Shown here one piece after another: positions 42,038 to 51,724 of a stretch of 64,000 bases of DNA. Numbering within the stretch: the first letter of the stretch is position 1; every line of letters starts with the position of its first letter. The DNA lies in the NCBI RefSeq assembly GCF_037861325.1, contig NZ_JAFELW010000006.1, one strand, 5' to 3'. A program made the translations under genes and the position numbers. Source of the DNA: Riemerella anatipestifer_F. GTDB lineage: Bacteria; Bacteroidota; Bacteroidia; Flavobacteriales; Weeksellaceae. Below the pieces are notes generated by a model. The model did not search any database. It saw only the letters and a list, made by a program, of their open reading frames with translations, and was not told the origin of the DNA.

Positions 42038-44485
42038 ATGCTTTACGCTCAAGTCATACTGCCACTTAATCTAAAAGGAACTTTCACCTACAAAGTTCCC
42101 ATTGATTTACAGGATAAAATAGCGTTAGGTATGCGTGTTCTTGTTCCGTTTAGAGGAAAAAAAATCTATACAGGAATCATCTCAGACCTTCACCAAAACA
42201 CTCCCGAAGAGTTTTCTCCAAAGGAAATTTACAGCATTTTAGACGACACCCCTATTTTACCTCGTCCTCAACTTGAGTTTTGGCAATGGTTATCTTCCTA
42301 CTATCTGTGTAATTTAGGCGAAATTTACCGTTTAGCATTTCCTTCATCATTAAAATTGGAGAGTGAGACTTATCTAAAACTCAAACCAAATGCTAATATA
42401 GATTATGAACTCCTAGATGCCAACGAAATACTTTTAATACAAGCGTTGGAAGTCCAACAATTGGTCAATCTTTCTGAAATGGAAGCCTTTATTCCGAAGA
42501 AAAATTTAATTAAAACCATCAACGCTCTTATAGATATGCACTATATAGAGATAGATGAAAAAGTGGCAGAAAAGTACAAAGTAAAGGAGGTAGCTTATGT
42601 GAAAATCAAAGAAGAATTATTAGATAATCAGTCTTTAGCAGAGGTCATTTCTAGCCTTAATAGAGCAGAAAAACAAAAAGAACTTTTCCTCCTCATTTTG
42701 TCTAAACAAACGGCTTCGCCTGAAATTCCTATTAAAAAATCTATTTTGTTTGAGGAAGGTAATTTCGCCCACGCCCAAATGAAAGCTCTGATAGATAAAG
42801 GTCTAGTAGATGAATATTACCTCCAGCACGACCGACTAGAAGCTTATAGTGGCGATATAGAAAACATTGAACCTCTTACTGAAACTCAAAATAACACATT
42901 TAAAGCAATAGAACAGTCTTTTGTTCAAAATCAGAAAGTATTATTACACGGCGTAACTTCTTCGGGGAAAACCCACATCTATATCCACTTGATAGAGCAA
43001 CTCATCAAAGAGAATAAAAACATATTATTATTACTACCAGAAATTGCATTAACCAAGCAAATTATCCGCAGATTAGAAAAAAAATACGGCGATTTAATTG
43101 GCTTTTATCATCAAAAACTCACCGATTTTGAACGAGTGGAAGTTTGGCGAAAAGTAAAACTCAACAAGATTAAAGTCCTTATTGGAACTAGAAACGCATT
43201 GTTTCTGCCCTACCAAAGTTTAGATTTAGTGATTGTAGATGAAGAACACGATTCTGCCTACAAACCTAGAGAAGCTAGCCCTTACTTTAATGCTAAAGAT
43301 GCAGCTCAAATCCTAGCTTATTATTATAAAGCTCATCTACTGCTCGGCTCTGCCACGCCATCTTTAGAATCTTATTACACTGCCCAAAAAGGAAAACTTA
43401 AGTACCTTTATTTAGGCGAACGATACGGCAATGTAGATTTACCAGATTTTGAAATCATCAATATTAAAGAAGAACAGGAAGCCAAAACTCTAAATGGTAA
43501 TTTTTCGGCAGCATTAGTTCAAAAAGTTCAGGAAAATTTAGAGGAGAACAAACAAATCATCGTCCTCCATAACAGAAGAGGCTATGCCAACGTGGTAGAA
43601 TGTGAGGCTTGTGGATATGTAACCTACTGCTCTAACTGCGATGTAGTAATGACCTATCACAAATCTTCTAACGAAATGAAGTGCCATTATTGCGGACAAA
43701 GAGCTTCTAAACCCAACCAATGTCCTAGGTGCCAGTCTCAACAACTCAATACCAAAGGCATCGGAGTAGAACAAGTGGCGGAGGAAGTCAAAAGATTGTT
43801 TCCAGAGGCAGAAGTGGACAGAATGGACATAGACTCTATGAGAAAAAAATTCGCCTATGAAAAACTCTACGAAAAAATAGAAAACAGAGAAACCAACATC
43901 ATTGTTGGCACACAGATGATTTCCAAAGGTTTAGACTTTGACCATATAGACCTAGTGGCAATTCCCAAGGCTGATGCACTCCTATATGTACAAGATTTCC
44001 GAGCGGAAGAAAAAGCCTACCAGCTCATCACTCAAATATCTGGGAGAGCAGGGAGAACTTCAGGAAAAGGTAAAGTAGTTATACAAACTTACAACCCAAC
44101 ACACCCTTTGTTTAGCTTGATTAAGCACAATAGCACTCAAGAAATTTATGAGTATTTCTTAAATGATAGAAAAAAATTCCTCTATCCACCATTTACCAAA
44201 GTAGTGCTTATAGAAATTAAACATTCCAAAGAAGGCAAGGCAGATAGAGCTTCACAATTTTTAGGTTCTATCCTTAGGAAATACCTTCCTTTAGACTGTG
44301 TTTTAGGTCCAGAAAAGGCTCCTATCGCAAAGCTGAAAAACAAATATCAGTTCCAAATATTACTCAAACTGCCTAGAAATAATAAATACTTCACTTTCAA
44401 AGAGTACATTTCACAATCATTGGACGAGTTCAGAGAAATCTCCGCTTATCAATCTGTGAAAATAGAGGTGTTTGTAGATTTTTAA
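42038..44485 (+). CDS. priA: primosomal protein N' (replication restart helicase PriA)
   Basis: 815 residues from the ATG at 42038. Order: N-terminal DNA-binding region (YAQVILPLNLKGTFTY); helicase core with Walker A HGVTSSGKTHIY, DEEHD, and GSATPSLES; zinc-binding cysteines (CEACGYVTYCSNCD, CHYCGQ, CPRCQ) around residue 525-570; and late helicase motifs (GTQMISKGLDF, QISGRAGR). PriA restarts stalled replication forks. It has its own promoter at the edge of the attC-like element, so the cassette was inserted just upstream of it. Confidence 0.95.
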   Translation: MLYAQVILPLNLKGTFTYKVPIDLQDKIALGMRVLVPFRGKKIYTGIISDLHQNTPEEFSPKEIYSILDDTPILPRPQLEFWQWLSSYYLCNLGEIYRLAFPSSLKLESETYLKLKPNANIDYELLDANEILLIQALEVQQLVNLSEMEAFIPKKNLIKTINALIDMHYIEIDEKVAEKYKVKEVAYVKIKEELLDNQSLAEVISSLNRAEKQKELFLLILSKQTASPEIPIKKSILFEEGNFAHAQMKALIDKGLVDEYYLQHDRLEAYSGDIENIEPLTETQNNTFKAIEQSFVQNQKVLLHGVTSSGKTHIYIHLIEQLIKENKNILLLLPEIALTKQIIRRLEKKYGDLIGFYHQKLTDFERVEVWRKVKLNKIKVLIGTRNALFLPYQSLDLVIVDEEHDSAYKPREASPYFNAKDAAQILAYYYKAHLLLGSATPSLESYYTAQKGKLKYLYLGERYGNVDLPDFEIINIKEEQEAKTLNGNFSAALVQKVQENLEENKQIIVLHNRRGYANVVECEACGYVTYCSNCDVVMTYHKSSNEMKCHYCGQRASKPNQCPRCQSQQLNTKGIGVEQVAEEVKRLFPEAEVDRMDIDSMRKKFAYEKLYEKIENRETNIIVGTQMISKGLDFDHIDLVAIPKADALLYVQDFRAEEKAYQLITQISGRAGRTSGKGKVVIQTYNPTHPLFSLIKHNSTQEIYEYFLNDRKKFLYPPFTKVVLIEIKHSKEGKADRASQFLGSILRKYLPLDCVLGPEKAPIAKLKNKYQFQILLKLPRNNKYFTFKEYISQSLDEFREISAYQSVKIEVFVDF

Positions 44486-44549
44486 CTCTTTTTAACATAA
44501 TTTAAGTCTATTTACCAACTCTACATAGGTCTAGACTTACAATATTTTT

Positions 44550-44557
44550 TACCTTTG
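44550..44557 (+). promoter_or_regulatory. -7 promoter element of dacB
   Basis: TACCTTTG; the end of this box is an in-frame TTG that should not be taken as a start. Confidence 0.55.
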
Positions 44558-44605
44558 TTTCGTTGTTTTCTAATGGAAAGCCTCAATGTAACAAAATTTC
44601 AAAGT

Positions 44606-46027
44606 ATGAATTTAACCAAAAAAGGGCTTTTAATAGCCTGTATATCTATATTTTTCGTTTCATTTGCTCAATACTCTAGTTCGTATCCCACCTACGAAAC
44701 ACCAACTGCTGAAAAAGTAACTCTTTCGGCTAAAGAAGAACTAGACATCGCTATCAATCAGTTGGCAAGTGACCCAATGGTAAGAAATGGACAATGGGGA
44801 TTTGCAGTCTATGACCCAAAAAACAAGCGAGTTATCAGCTCTTATAACGAAACTACGCCTCTAGTTCCTGCCTCTACCACAAAACTGCTAACCACAGATG
44901 CCGCAATGAACATTATGGGTTCCAAATTTAAGTACAATACACAGCTAGAATACTCTGGTAAAATATCTGACGATGGAGTTCTAGAAGGCAACCTATATAT
45001 TGTAAGTAGTGGCGACCCTACTTTAGGCACAGGGACAGCAGGGTCTTCTAGCTATGGTAGCATATCCTCCGATTTTATCTATGCCATAAAAAACTTAGGA
45101 ATCACCAAAATCAATGGCAATATTTTCATACAAACTGCTGTTTTTAAAGGCAATAATGATAGCCTCCCAGCCAACATTGTTTGGTTAGAGAGAGAAAACT
45201 ATTACCTCCCCGTAGGCAGAACTGCCAATATAGACCCTACCAAGGAACGAAAAGTAATTAAGCGTAGGTTTAGAGATGACGAGAAAAGATTTTTCTATGT
45301 CTCTCCGTACACCAATCAAATGGCTTATACAGATTCTTTTGAAGGTAATACAGTAACAGGTAAAATCCCCTCTGCACCTTATTCCCTTGCCAATACATTA
45401 AGAGCTTCTTTACTTAAAAGTGGTGTAGCAGTAACAGGTAAAGTAGAAGGCAAAACCATTGATATAGAACCCGAAAACAGAACTTTTATCACTAAATACC
45501 AATCACCTAGTTTAGATGAGATTGTGTATTTCGTTAATCAAACAAGTAATAATAGATTTGCAGAAGCCCTACTTCGTTCAGTAGGATTTTACAAAAACGG
45601 AGACGAATCCCTAGAAACAGGCAGACAAACAATCGTAGAACATCTAAATGCTAACGGCTATGATTTCAATGGATTAAATCTAATGGACGGTAGTGGTTTA
45701 TCTAGAAGCAACTTAGTAACACCTATTTCACAGGTTAAGTTTTTGGCAGGTCTTATGAAAGAAAGATATTACAAATCCTACTTTGATTCATTACCTATTG
45801 CAGGACAAACAGGTACATTAAAGAAAATGTTTCTCTACAACGAAGGCTACGGACAAATCTTCGCTAAAACAGGTACTCTAAGAGCTGTAAAATGTCTAGC
45901 AGGTTACATCAATACCAAATCTGGCAGAACCCTTACATTCTCATTGTTAATCAATAATTACACAGGGTCTGTGCATCAGATTAAAGCTAAAATGGAAAAA
46001 CTACTAGAGCCGGCACTCAATCTCTAA
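44606..46027 (+). CDS. dacB: D-alanyl-D-alanine carboxypeptidase / endopeptidase (PBP4, S13 family)
   Basis: 473 residues from the ATG at 44606, which places a clean signal peptide (LTKKGLLIACISIFFVSFAQ) at the N-terminus; an ATG at 44573 is the alternative. Catalytic motifs of class C penicillin-binding proteins: SxxK in PASTTKLLT, SxN in TSNNRFAE, KTG in FAKTGTLR. PBP4 trims and cuts peptide cross-links in peptidoglycan. A long insert after SxxK (about residues 75-270) is typical of S13. A terminator follows. Confidence 0.92.
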   Translation: MNLTKKGLLIACISIFFVSFAQYSSSYPTYETPTAEKVTLSAKEELDIAINQLASDPMVRNGQWGFAVYDPKNKRVISSYNETTPLVPASTTKLLTTDAAMNIMGSKFKYNTQLEYSGKISDDGVLEGNLYIVSSGDPTLGTGTAGSSSYGSISSDFIYAIKNLGITKINGNIFIQTAVFKGNNDSLPANIVWLERENYYLPVGRTANIDPTKERKVIKRRFRDDEKRFFYVSPYTNQMAYTDSFEGNTVTGKIPSAPYSLANTLRASLLKSGVAVTGKVEGKTIDIEPENRTFITKYQSPSLDEIVYFVNQTSNNRFAEALLRSVGFYKNGDESLETGRQTIVEHLNANGYDFNGLNLMDGSGLSRSNLVTPISQVKFLAGLMKERYYKSYFDSLPIAGQTGTLKKMFLYNEGYGQIFAKTGTLRAVKCLAGYINTKSGRTLTFSLLINNYTGSVHQIKAKMEKLLEPALNL

Positions 46028-46046
46028 TATTTATAAAATAATCTAT

Positions 46047-46071
46047 AAAGTCTTCCAACAGCGAAGGCTTT
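46047..46071 (+). terminator. terminator of dacB
   Basis: AAAGTCTTC pairs with GAAGGCTTT (one T-G pair), followed by a T-run. Confidence 0.8.
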
Positions 46072-46116
46072 TTTTATTAAATTAGCCAACGATTTTATAA
46101 CCAAAATAAACTAAAT

Positions 46117-47310
46117 ATGATTTCTAAAAATTACCTAGAGTATTTACAAACCGAACTTCAAAACATCAAAAACGAAGGTCTTTATAAAAACGAACGCATT
46201 ATTACCTCTCAACAATCGGCTGAAATTGTAGCCAATGGTAAAAAACTACTTAACTTCTGTGCCAATAACTACCTCGGGCTATCCAACCACCCCGAAGTTA
46301 TGAAAGCCTCACAAGACGCTATTGCTTCTCACGGTTACGGTATGTCTTCTGTGCGTTTTATATGTGGTACACAAGACATTCATAAAAATCTAGAGGCTAA
46401 AATATCTGAGTTTTTGGGTATGGAAGACACCATTCTCTATGCCGCTTGTTTTGATGCCAACGGAGGGGTTTTTGAACCATTATTTACAGCAGAAGATGCC
46501 ATCATCTCTGACGAACTCAACCACGCTTCTATTATTGATGGAGTAAGACTTTGCAAAGCGGCAAGGTATCGCTACAAAAACAATGATATGGCAGATTTGG
46601 AAGCTCAGCTTATTGAAGCGAGTAAACACAACCACAGATTTAAAATCATTGTTACCGATGGAGTGTTCTCTATGGACGGTATCGTAGCCGACTTAAAAGG
46701 CGTTTGTGATTTAGCTGAAAAATACGATGCTCTAGTAATGGTGGACGACTCCCACGCCACAGGTTTTATCGGCAAAACAGGAAGAGGTACTCACGAAGCA
46801 AACGAAGTTATGGGAAGAGTGGACATCATTACTTCTACACTAGGGAAAGCACTAGGTGGAGCGTTGGGTGGCTTTACTTCTGGTAAAAAAGAAATTATAG
46901 ATATGTTAAGGCAGCGTTCTAGACCTTATCTGTTTTCTAACTCTTTAGCCCCTGGCATTGTAGGTGCAGCAACCAAAGTTCTAGAAATGATTTCCGAAGA
47001 CACCAGCCTAAGAGACAAGGTAATGGATAACGCTCAATATTTTAGAACCCAAATGAAAGCCAAAGGCTTTGACATTCCTGATGGAGATGCCGCTATTGTA
47101 CCTGTAATGCTTTATGATGCCCCTCTATCACAAAAAATGGCAGAAAAACTTATGGACGAAGGCATCTATGTTATCGGATTTTTCTACCCTGTGGTTCCTA
47201 AAGGCAAGGCTAGAATTAGAGTACAATTATCAGCCGCACACACAAGAGAACACTTAGATAAAGCTATAGCTGCCTTTGAAAAAGTAGGAAAAGAATTAGG
47301 GGTTATCTAG
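46117..47310 (+). CDS. kbl: glycine C-acetyltransferase (2-amino-3-ketobutyrate CoA ligase)
   Basis: 397 residues of the alpha-oxoamine synthase family. The PLP lysine is in STLGKALGGALGG; NNYLGLSNHPEV and VDDSHATGFIG are typical. It cleaves 2-amino-3-oxobutyrate with CoA to glycine and acetyl-CoA in threonine breakdown. 8-amino-7-oxononanoate synthase is the closest alternative, but overall sequence fits Kbl better. Threonine dehydrogenase is not next to it. Confidence 0.9.
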   Translation: MISKNYLEYLQTELQNIKNEGLYKNERIITSQQSAEIVANGKKLLNFCANNYLGLSNHPEVMKASQDAIASHGYGMSSVRFICGTQDIHKNLEAKISEFLGMEDTILYAACFDANGGVFEPLFTAEDAIISDELNHASIIDGVRLCKAARYRYKNNDMADLEAQLIEASKHNHRFKIIVTDGVFSMDGIVADLKGVCDLAEKYDALVMVDDSHATGFIGKTGRGTHEANEVMGRVDIITSTLGKALGGALGGFTSGKKEIIDMLRQRSRPYLFSNSLAPGIVGAATKVLEMISEDTSLRDKVMDNAQYFRTQMKAKGFDIPDGDAAIVPVMLYDAPLSQKMAEKLMDEGIYVIGFFYPVVPKGKARIRVQLSAAHTREHLDKAIAAFEKVGKELGVI

Positions 47311-47332
47311 CTAACCTATATTTATAAAAATA

Positions 47333-47362
47333 AAACCTTTGTAATATTTACTACAAAGGTTT
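47333..47362. terminator. bidirectional terminator kbl / ZIP transporter
   Basis: AAACCTTTGTA pairs perfectly with TACAAAGGTTT, with T-runs on both strands, between convergent genes. Confidence 0.88.
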
Positions 47363-47390
47363 ATTTTTTTATATCAATCAGATTTAATAT

Positions 47391-48083
47391 TTAATGATGA
47401 TGAAATAAATGCCCTAGCAAAGCAATCAAAATTCCTGATACTACTAGCAGGAGCTTCATCCAATCCATTTTGTGGTTTTTGTTACTTTCAAATATAATTA
47501 CAGCGGAAATATGCAGAAATATCCCTCCCACTATGGCTAGAAAATAAGACTGCCACTCCATTGGGATATATTTACCCAAAAGCACTCCAAGAGGAGAAGC
47601 CAAAGCAAAAATGCTAATAATGCTCCACGAATAATGCTTTGATGACCCTTTACCAAACAAATACGCTCCCAAAACAAAGGAAATAGGAAGGTTATGAAAC
47701 AAGATACCTGTAAGATAAGGCGACAAAACCTCCGTTTCGTTAGCTAAAGGGATACCTTCTATAAAAGCATGAAAAAACAAACCCACCATAAGTGCCACAG
47801 GCAGTATATTTTTAGTTTCGCTATGATGGTGGATATGCCCATGCTCAAAGCCTTTGGTAAGGCTTTCTAAAACCATCTGCAATAGCACTCCTAATACAAT
47901 CCAAATCCCTATATTATGATTTTGTTCGTGGTACACCTGAGGAAAAACTTCGTTAAGGCAAATTGTAATGAGAAACCCCGCACTTAGAATAAGTAAATTC
48001 TTTGCTAGCTTCTCTTTAGCCCCAAAAAACTTGCCTAACAACACACCTACTATCACACTTAGAATGAGAAGAACAATAATCAT
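47391..48083 (-). CDS. ZIP-family divalent metal transporter
   Basis: 230 residues with about eight membrane helices. The metal-binding helices show HAFIEGIPLA and FHNLPISFVLG, the paired His/Glu sites of ZIP proteins, with a His-rich loop (EHGHIHHHSET) between helices 3 and 4 and a C-terminal HHH. It probably brings zinc or a related metal into the cytoplasm. It is a single gene; no metal-regulator site was recognised upstream. Confidence 0.88.
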   Translation of the reverse strand: MIIVLLILSVIVGVLLGKFFGAKEKLAKNLLILSAGFLITICLNEVFPQVYHEQNHNIGIWIVLGVLLQMVLESLTKGFEHGHIHHHSETKNILPVALMVGLFFHAFIEGIPLANETEVLSPYLTGILFHNLPISFVLGAYLFGKGSSKHYSWSIISIFALASPLGVLLGKYIPMEWQSYFLAIVGGIFLHISAVIIFESNKNHKMDWMKLLLVVSGILIALLGHLFHHH

Positions 48084-48241
48084 AGAATTAAAAATAGAAC
48101 CGCAAAAATATTAAAAAACCTTGGGAGTATAGCTATAAAATGGAAGCCTCGAAGTAAAAAAGCTAATCAACTATAACTAATAATATAAAACACCACCAAA
48201 ACTAAACAGATATTTAAGTCTTATATTCCTTATTTTTTTAT

Positions 48242-48249
48242 TAACTTTG
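48242..48249 (+). promoter_or_regulatory. -7 promoter element of the cysteine synthase gene
   Basis: TAACTTTGC, 25 bases before the ATG at 48275. Confidence 0.6.
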
Positions 48250-48274
48250 CACCCAGTTTTTGAGAAAATGTAAT

Positions 48275-49312
48275 ATGGCGACTAATGTTTATGATAATAT
48301 TCTCGGTTTAATAGGAAATACTCCACTTGTTAGATTAAATAAAATTACCGAAAATATAGCAGCTACAGTCTATGCGAAGATAGAGTCTTCTAACCCAGGG
48401 CACTCTACTAAAGATAGGATAGCTCTGCATATTATAGAACAAGCAGAAAAAAAAGGATTACTAAAACCAGGTGCTACTATTGTAGAGACCACCTCTGGTA
48501 ACACGGGGTTCTCTATTGCCATGGTAAGCATTATCAAAGGGTACAAGTGTATCTTATCTGTAAGCGATAAAACCAAGCCTGAAAAAATAGCTTATCTAAA
48601 GGCATTAGGTGCTACCGTATATGTTTGCCCTGCAAATGTACCTGCGGACGACCCTCGCTCTTATTACGAAGTCGCTAAGAGAATTGCTAAAGAAACGCCT
48701 AACTCTATCTACATCAACCAATATTTTAACGAGCTAAATATAGATGCCCACTACACCACTACTGGTCCTGAGATATGGGAACAGACCCAAGGGAAAATCA
48801 CGCACCTAATCGCATGTACTGGTACTGGTGGAACACTTTCTGGCTCTGCTAAATATCTTAAAGAGCAAAACCCTGACATCAAAGTTATTGGAGTAGATGC
48901 AGATGGTTCTATACTTAAAACTTACCACGAAACAGGAGCTATCAATAAAGAGGATATACACCCCTACCAAATAGAAGGGTTGGGCAAAAACTTAATCCCA
49001 ACTGCTCTTAGGTTTGATTTAATAGATGAATTTGTAAGAGTAAACGATGAACAAAGTGCTTACCGCACAAGAGAAATTGCTATAAAGGAAGGCATTATGG
49101 GAGGCTACACCACAGGAGCCGTTACCCAAGCTCTGATGCAGTATGCAGAGGAGAATCCGTTTAAAGAAGACGATTTAGTGGTGCTTATTTACCCAGACCA
49201 CGGTTCTAGATACATCAGCAAAGTTTATAATGATGAATGGATGGAATCTCAAGGTTTTACCAATGACGAACTTCATAATTACGACAAGCTCTTTAAAACA
49301 GAGCATATATAA
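48275..49312 (+). CDS. PLP-dependent cysteine synthase family protein
   Basis: 345 residues from the ATG at 48275 (a TTG at 48260 is in frame but less likely). PLP lysine in SNPGHSTKDRIA; the TSGNTG loop that grips the substrate and the GTGGTLSG phosphate loop are present. It makes cysteine from O-acetylserine and sulfide; cystathionine beta-synthase is possible for this branch. The C-terminal part after about residue 300 (SRYISKVYNDEW) matches the CysK/CBS fold. A terminator follows. Confidence 0.9.
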   Translation: MATNVYDNILGLIGNTPLVRLNKITENIAATVYAKIESSNPGHSTKDRIALHIIEQAEKKGLLKPGATIVETTSGNTGFSIAMVSIIKGYKCILSVSDKTKPEKIAYLKALGATVYVCPANVPADDPRSYYEVAKRIAKETPNSIYINQYFNELNIDAHYTTTGPEIWEQTQGKITHLIACTGTGGTLSGSAKYLKEQNPDIKVIGVDADGSILKTYHETGAINKEDIHPYQIEGLGKNLIPTALRFDLIDEFVRVNDEQSAYRTREIAIKEGIMGGYTTGAVTQALMQYAEENPFKEDDLVVLIYPDHGSRYISKVYNDEWMESQGFTNDELHNYDKLFKTEHI

Positions 49313-49329
49313 AACTAAAATTACACGCA

Positions 49330-49365
49330 AAAACTGTTTCTACACCTATTGCAGAAACAGTTTTT
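49330..49365 (+). terminator. terminator of the cysteine synthase gene
   Basis: AAACTGTTTCT pairs with AGAAACAGTTT, followed by TTT. It overlaps the upstream open frame of the SMR gene, which supports the later ATG for that gene. Confidence 0.85.
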
Positions 49366-49405
49366 TGTTTTGTTTAAAATCATCAAAATCTTTTACAAAA
49401 TTAAG

Positions 49406-49732
49406 ATGAATTGGATTATTTTAATCATTGCAGGACTCTTTGAAGCCTTATTTGCATTTTGTTTAGGGAAAGCCAAAACTTCGGAAAGTACAGAAGCGGT
49501 TTGGTGGTATCTAGGCTTTTTGATTGCCCTTGGTGTGAGTATGGGACTGCTCATTAAAGCCACCCAAACGCTCCCCATAGGAACCGCCTACGCTGTATGG
49601 ACAGGAATAGGAGCAGTAGGTACTGTACTGATTGGCATCTTTGTATTTAAAGAACCCGCTACCACACTAAGGCTCTTTTTCTTAGTTACTCTTATAGGCT
49701 CCATTATCGGGCTGAAAGCCGTATCAAGTTAA
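49406..49732 (+). CDS. SMR-family exporter, SugE/Gdx-like
   Basis: 108 residues from the ATG at 49406; the frame upstream runs through the terminator of the previous gene. Four membrane helices. The first carries the essential Glu (IILIIAGLFEALFAF), and the TAYAVWTGIGAVGT segment is typical of SugE/Gdx, whose known members export guanidinium. No guanidine riboswitch is visible upstream. It works as an antiparallel dimer in the inner membrane. Confidence 0.88.
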   Translation: MNWIILIIAGLFEALFAFCLGKAKTSESTEAVWWYLGFLIALGVSMGLLIKATQTLPIGTAYAVWTGIGAVGTVLIGIFVFKEPATTLRLFFLVTLIGSIIGLKAVSS

Positions 49733-49743
49733 CAATCATTAAT

Positions 49744-51276
49744 TTAATTCTCATGAATTACCTTAACAACTTCTAAAGCAACACGGCGAGCTTCCTCTGC
49801 TTTTTTAGCAGCCTCCTTAGATATTTTTGAGGCTTCTTCAGCCGCTCTTCTACTTTCATTAGCTAATTGTTCCACATCTTTTGCTTCTTTTTCTCGTAAT
49901 TTAGAAAGACTTTCCCTCTGCTTTGAGTCTTTGTAAGAGGATTGATAATATTCTCCTATTTTGGAAGAAGACTTTTCTATACCTTCTAAAATACGCTTAT
50001 AACGAGGTGCATCGTAAATTCTGTCCAACTGACTATACAAGTGTTCCAACTCTTTAAACTGCTCCTCAGAATTTGATTTTGTAGAAATAGAGCTTCTCAA
50101 TTTTTCTATTTCAACTCTTATTTTTTCCTCTTTTTTTCTTTGTGATTCCAAGGCTTTTCTGTACTTTTCAATCCTTTTTCGCTCCTTTTGAATAGCCTTT
50201 CTAAAATCTTCATTGGGCTTTCTCAATGTATCGATTTTGACTCCTACACTTTTATTTTCAACTTCATACACAAATTCTTGTGATATTACCTTATCATTAT
50301 TACTTCTGCTTTCACTCTTTTGTGAAACTAACTTACTAGCTTCTTCTTTAGGATTGTTATCATTATTCAAATCATTAACCTTATGTTCTATGACTTTATT
50401 TAAGGTTACAATCTCTTTGTTTTTGGTATTAACAGCATAGATAAATACCATACTAAACACTAACGGTAAGGCTAACACTTTTCTAATGTAAGCAAACTTT
50501 GTTTTTGATTTTTTTAACATAATAATTCTTTTTTTAAGGTTAGATGACAAAAATGGATTGGTTGCTGGAAAAACTTTTCCCGAGAAATGGTGCTCTAAAA
50601 TCATTTTCGCAAACGACTGAGTATCACCTTTATTTATAGATTGACTATCTGCTAAATACTCGTGAATTAAACTCAATTCTTTTTTTATTAAATAAAAAAT
50701 AGGATTGAACCAAAATATAGATTGAAATAAAGAAACTATAAACTTATCCCAAGAATGACCTTGCTCTATATGTACCATCTCATGCTTTAGGATTTGACGC
50801 CCTAAATCCGTATCAATAGCAATACTATTCTTCCAAAATAAATTTTTAAAGTATGAAAATGGAGCTTCTTCTAAATCGGTTTTATAAAAGTTAATCCCTT
50901 GAAAATTAATTTTTTCATATTTATTTTTCAGCTTTAACAATCGCCACATTCCCAACAGTAATCTGAATAAAAATATTACTGACCCAAAAGCTACTATTAT
51001 CCCTAAAAAGTAAAACAAAACAGCGTAAGATTCTTGTTTATACTTTGATGAATAACTCTTAAATTCACTCATTAGCATAAGTACCTTTGGATTTACTTCA
51101 ATGGTAAAATACTCTACTTTAAGCAAAGGAAGTAATACGCTTACAAATAAAGTAAACATTAAATAAAATCTATTATAACGATGAAAAGTCTTATCTTTCA
51201 AAAAGATAAAATAATAAGTGTATAAAACCCCCGAACAAGCCAAAGATTTTATAATATAGGTCATTAGAGAATCCAT
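49744..51276 (-). CDS. BlaR1/MecR1-like M56 metallopeptidase (sensor)
   Basis: 510 residues. Three or four membrane helices frame a cytoplasmic M56 peptidase domain with the zinc motif HEMVH at residue 165 (EMVHIEQGHSWD) and FWFNPIFYLI after it. One more helix lies near residue 270. The remaining about 220 residues are not a penicillin-binding domain but a highly charged coiled coil (EKIRVEIEKLRSS, REKEAKDVEQLANES). It should sense an unknown signal and cut the BlaI-like repressor encoded just upstream (seven bases apart). Confidence 0.85.
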   Translation of the reverse strand: MDSLMTYIIKSLACSGVLYTYYFIFLKDKTFHRYNRFYLMFTLFVSVLLPLLKVEYFTIEVNPKVLMLMSEFKSYSSKYKQESYAVLFYFLGIIVAFGSVIFLFRLLLGMWRLLKLKNKYEKINFQGINFYKTDLEEAPFSYFKNLFWKNSIAIDTDLGRQILKHEMVHIEQGHSWDKFIVSLFQSIFWFNPIFYLIKKELSLIHEYLADSQSINKGDTQSFAKMILEHHFSGKVFPATNPFLSSNLKKRIIMLKKSKTKFAYIRKVLALPLVFSMVFIYAVNTKNKEIVTLNKVIEHKVNDLNNDNNPKEEASKLVSQKSESRSNNDKVISQEFVYEVENKSVGVKIDTLRKPNEDFRKAIQKERKRIEKYRKALESQRKKEEKIRVEIEKLRSSISTKSNSEEQFKELEHLYSQLDRIYDAPRYKRILEGIEKSSSKIGEYYQSSYKDSKQRESLSKLREKEAKDVEQLANESRRAAEEASKISKEAAKKAEEARRVALEVVKVIHEN

Positions 51277-51282
51277 AGCCAG

Positions 51283-51642
51283 TTATTTTTTAAGTTCTTT
51301 TAATAATAACTCTAAATCTTCCACTGACATCTGTTTTTCTTCTACTAAAAAAGAAACAGCTTCTTTATAAGACCCTCCAAAATAGTTTTTAATAATACCT
51401 CCAAAAGATTTTTTACTGTACTCTTTTTGGGAAATTATAGGAAAATACTCATGTTGTCTACCATACACACGATAATCTACAAAGCCTTTCTCCTTAAGAA
51501 CCTTAAGTATTGTAGATACCGTATTGGTATGAGGTTTGGGTTCTGGAAAAAAATCTAATATATCTTTTAAAAAACCCTTTTCTAATTGCCACAGATATTG
51601 CATTACCTGTTCTTCTGCTTTGGTAAGTTGTTTTATTTTCAT
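51283..51642 (-). CDS. BlaI/MecI/CopY-family transcriptional repressor
   Basis: 119 residues from the ATG at 51642 (the longer frame to 51666 overlaps the promoter and operator). Winged-helix segment: LTKAEEQVMQYLWQ, KPHTNTVSTILKVLKEKGFVDY; the C-terminal dimer helix follows. The region between helices, where BlaR cleaves BlaI, is present. It very probably represses itself and the M56 gene by binding the perfect inverted repeat at 51651-51682. Confidence 0.88.
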   Translation of the reverse strand: MKIKQLTKAEEQVMQYLWQLEKGFLKDILDFFPEPKPHTNTVSTILKVLKEKGFVDYRVYGRQHEYFPIISQKEYSKKSFGGIIKNYFGGSYKEAVSFLVEEKQMSVEDLELLLKELKK

Positions 51643-51650
51643 ATCACTAT

Positions 51651-51682
51651 AAATATAGTTATACAAATATATAACTATATTT
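51651..51682. promoter_or_regulatory. BlaI-type operator over the promoter
   Basis: A perfect inverted repeat of 13-base arms (AAATATAGTTATA and its complement) separated by six bases covers the -7 box TATATTTG at 51664-51671. A wider pair, TATCACTA (51642-51649) and TAGTGATA (51703-51710), surrounds it. A third half-site-like sequence lies at 51684-51698. Confidence 0.7.
51664..51671 (-). promoter_or_regulatory. -7 promoter element of the blaI/blaR-like pair
   Basis: TATATTTG on the minus strand, inside the operator palindrome. Confidence 0.55.
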
Positions 51683-51724
51683 TAAATATACAACTATTTT
51701 TTTAGTGATAATTTTATTTTACAA

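Noticed and set aside
49349..49405. N-terminal extension of the SMR exporter
   Set aside because: It is coded by the terminator hairpin of the previous gene, and SMR proteins are about 105-110 residues long.
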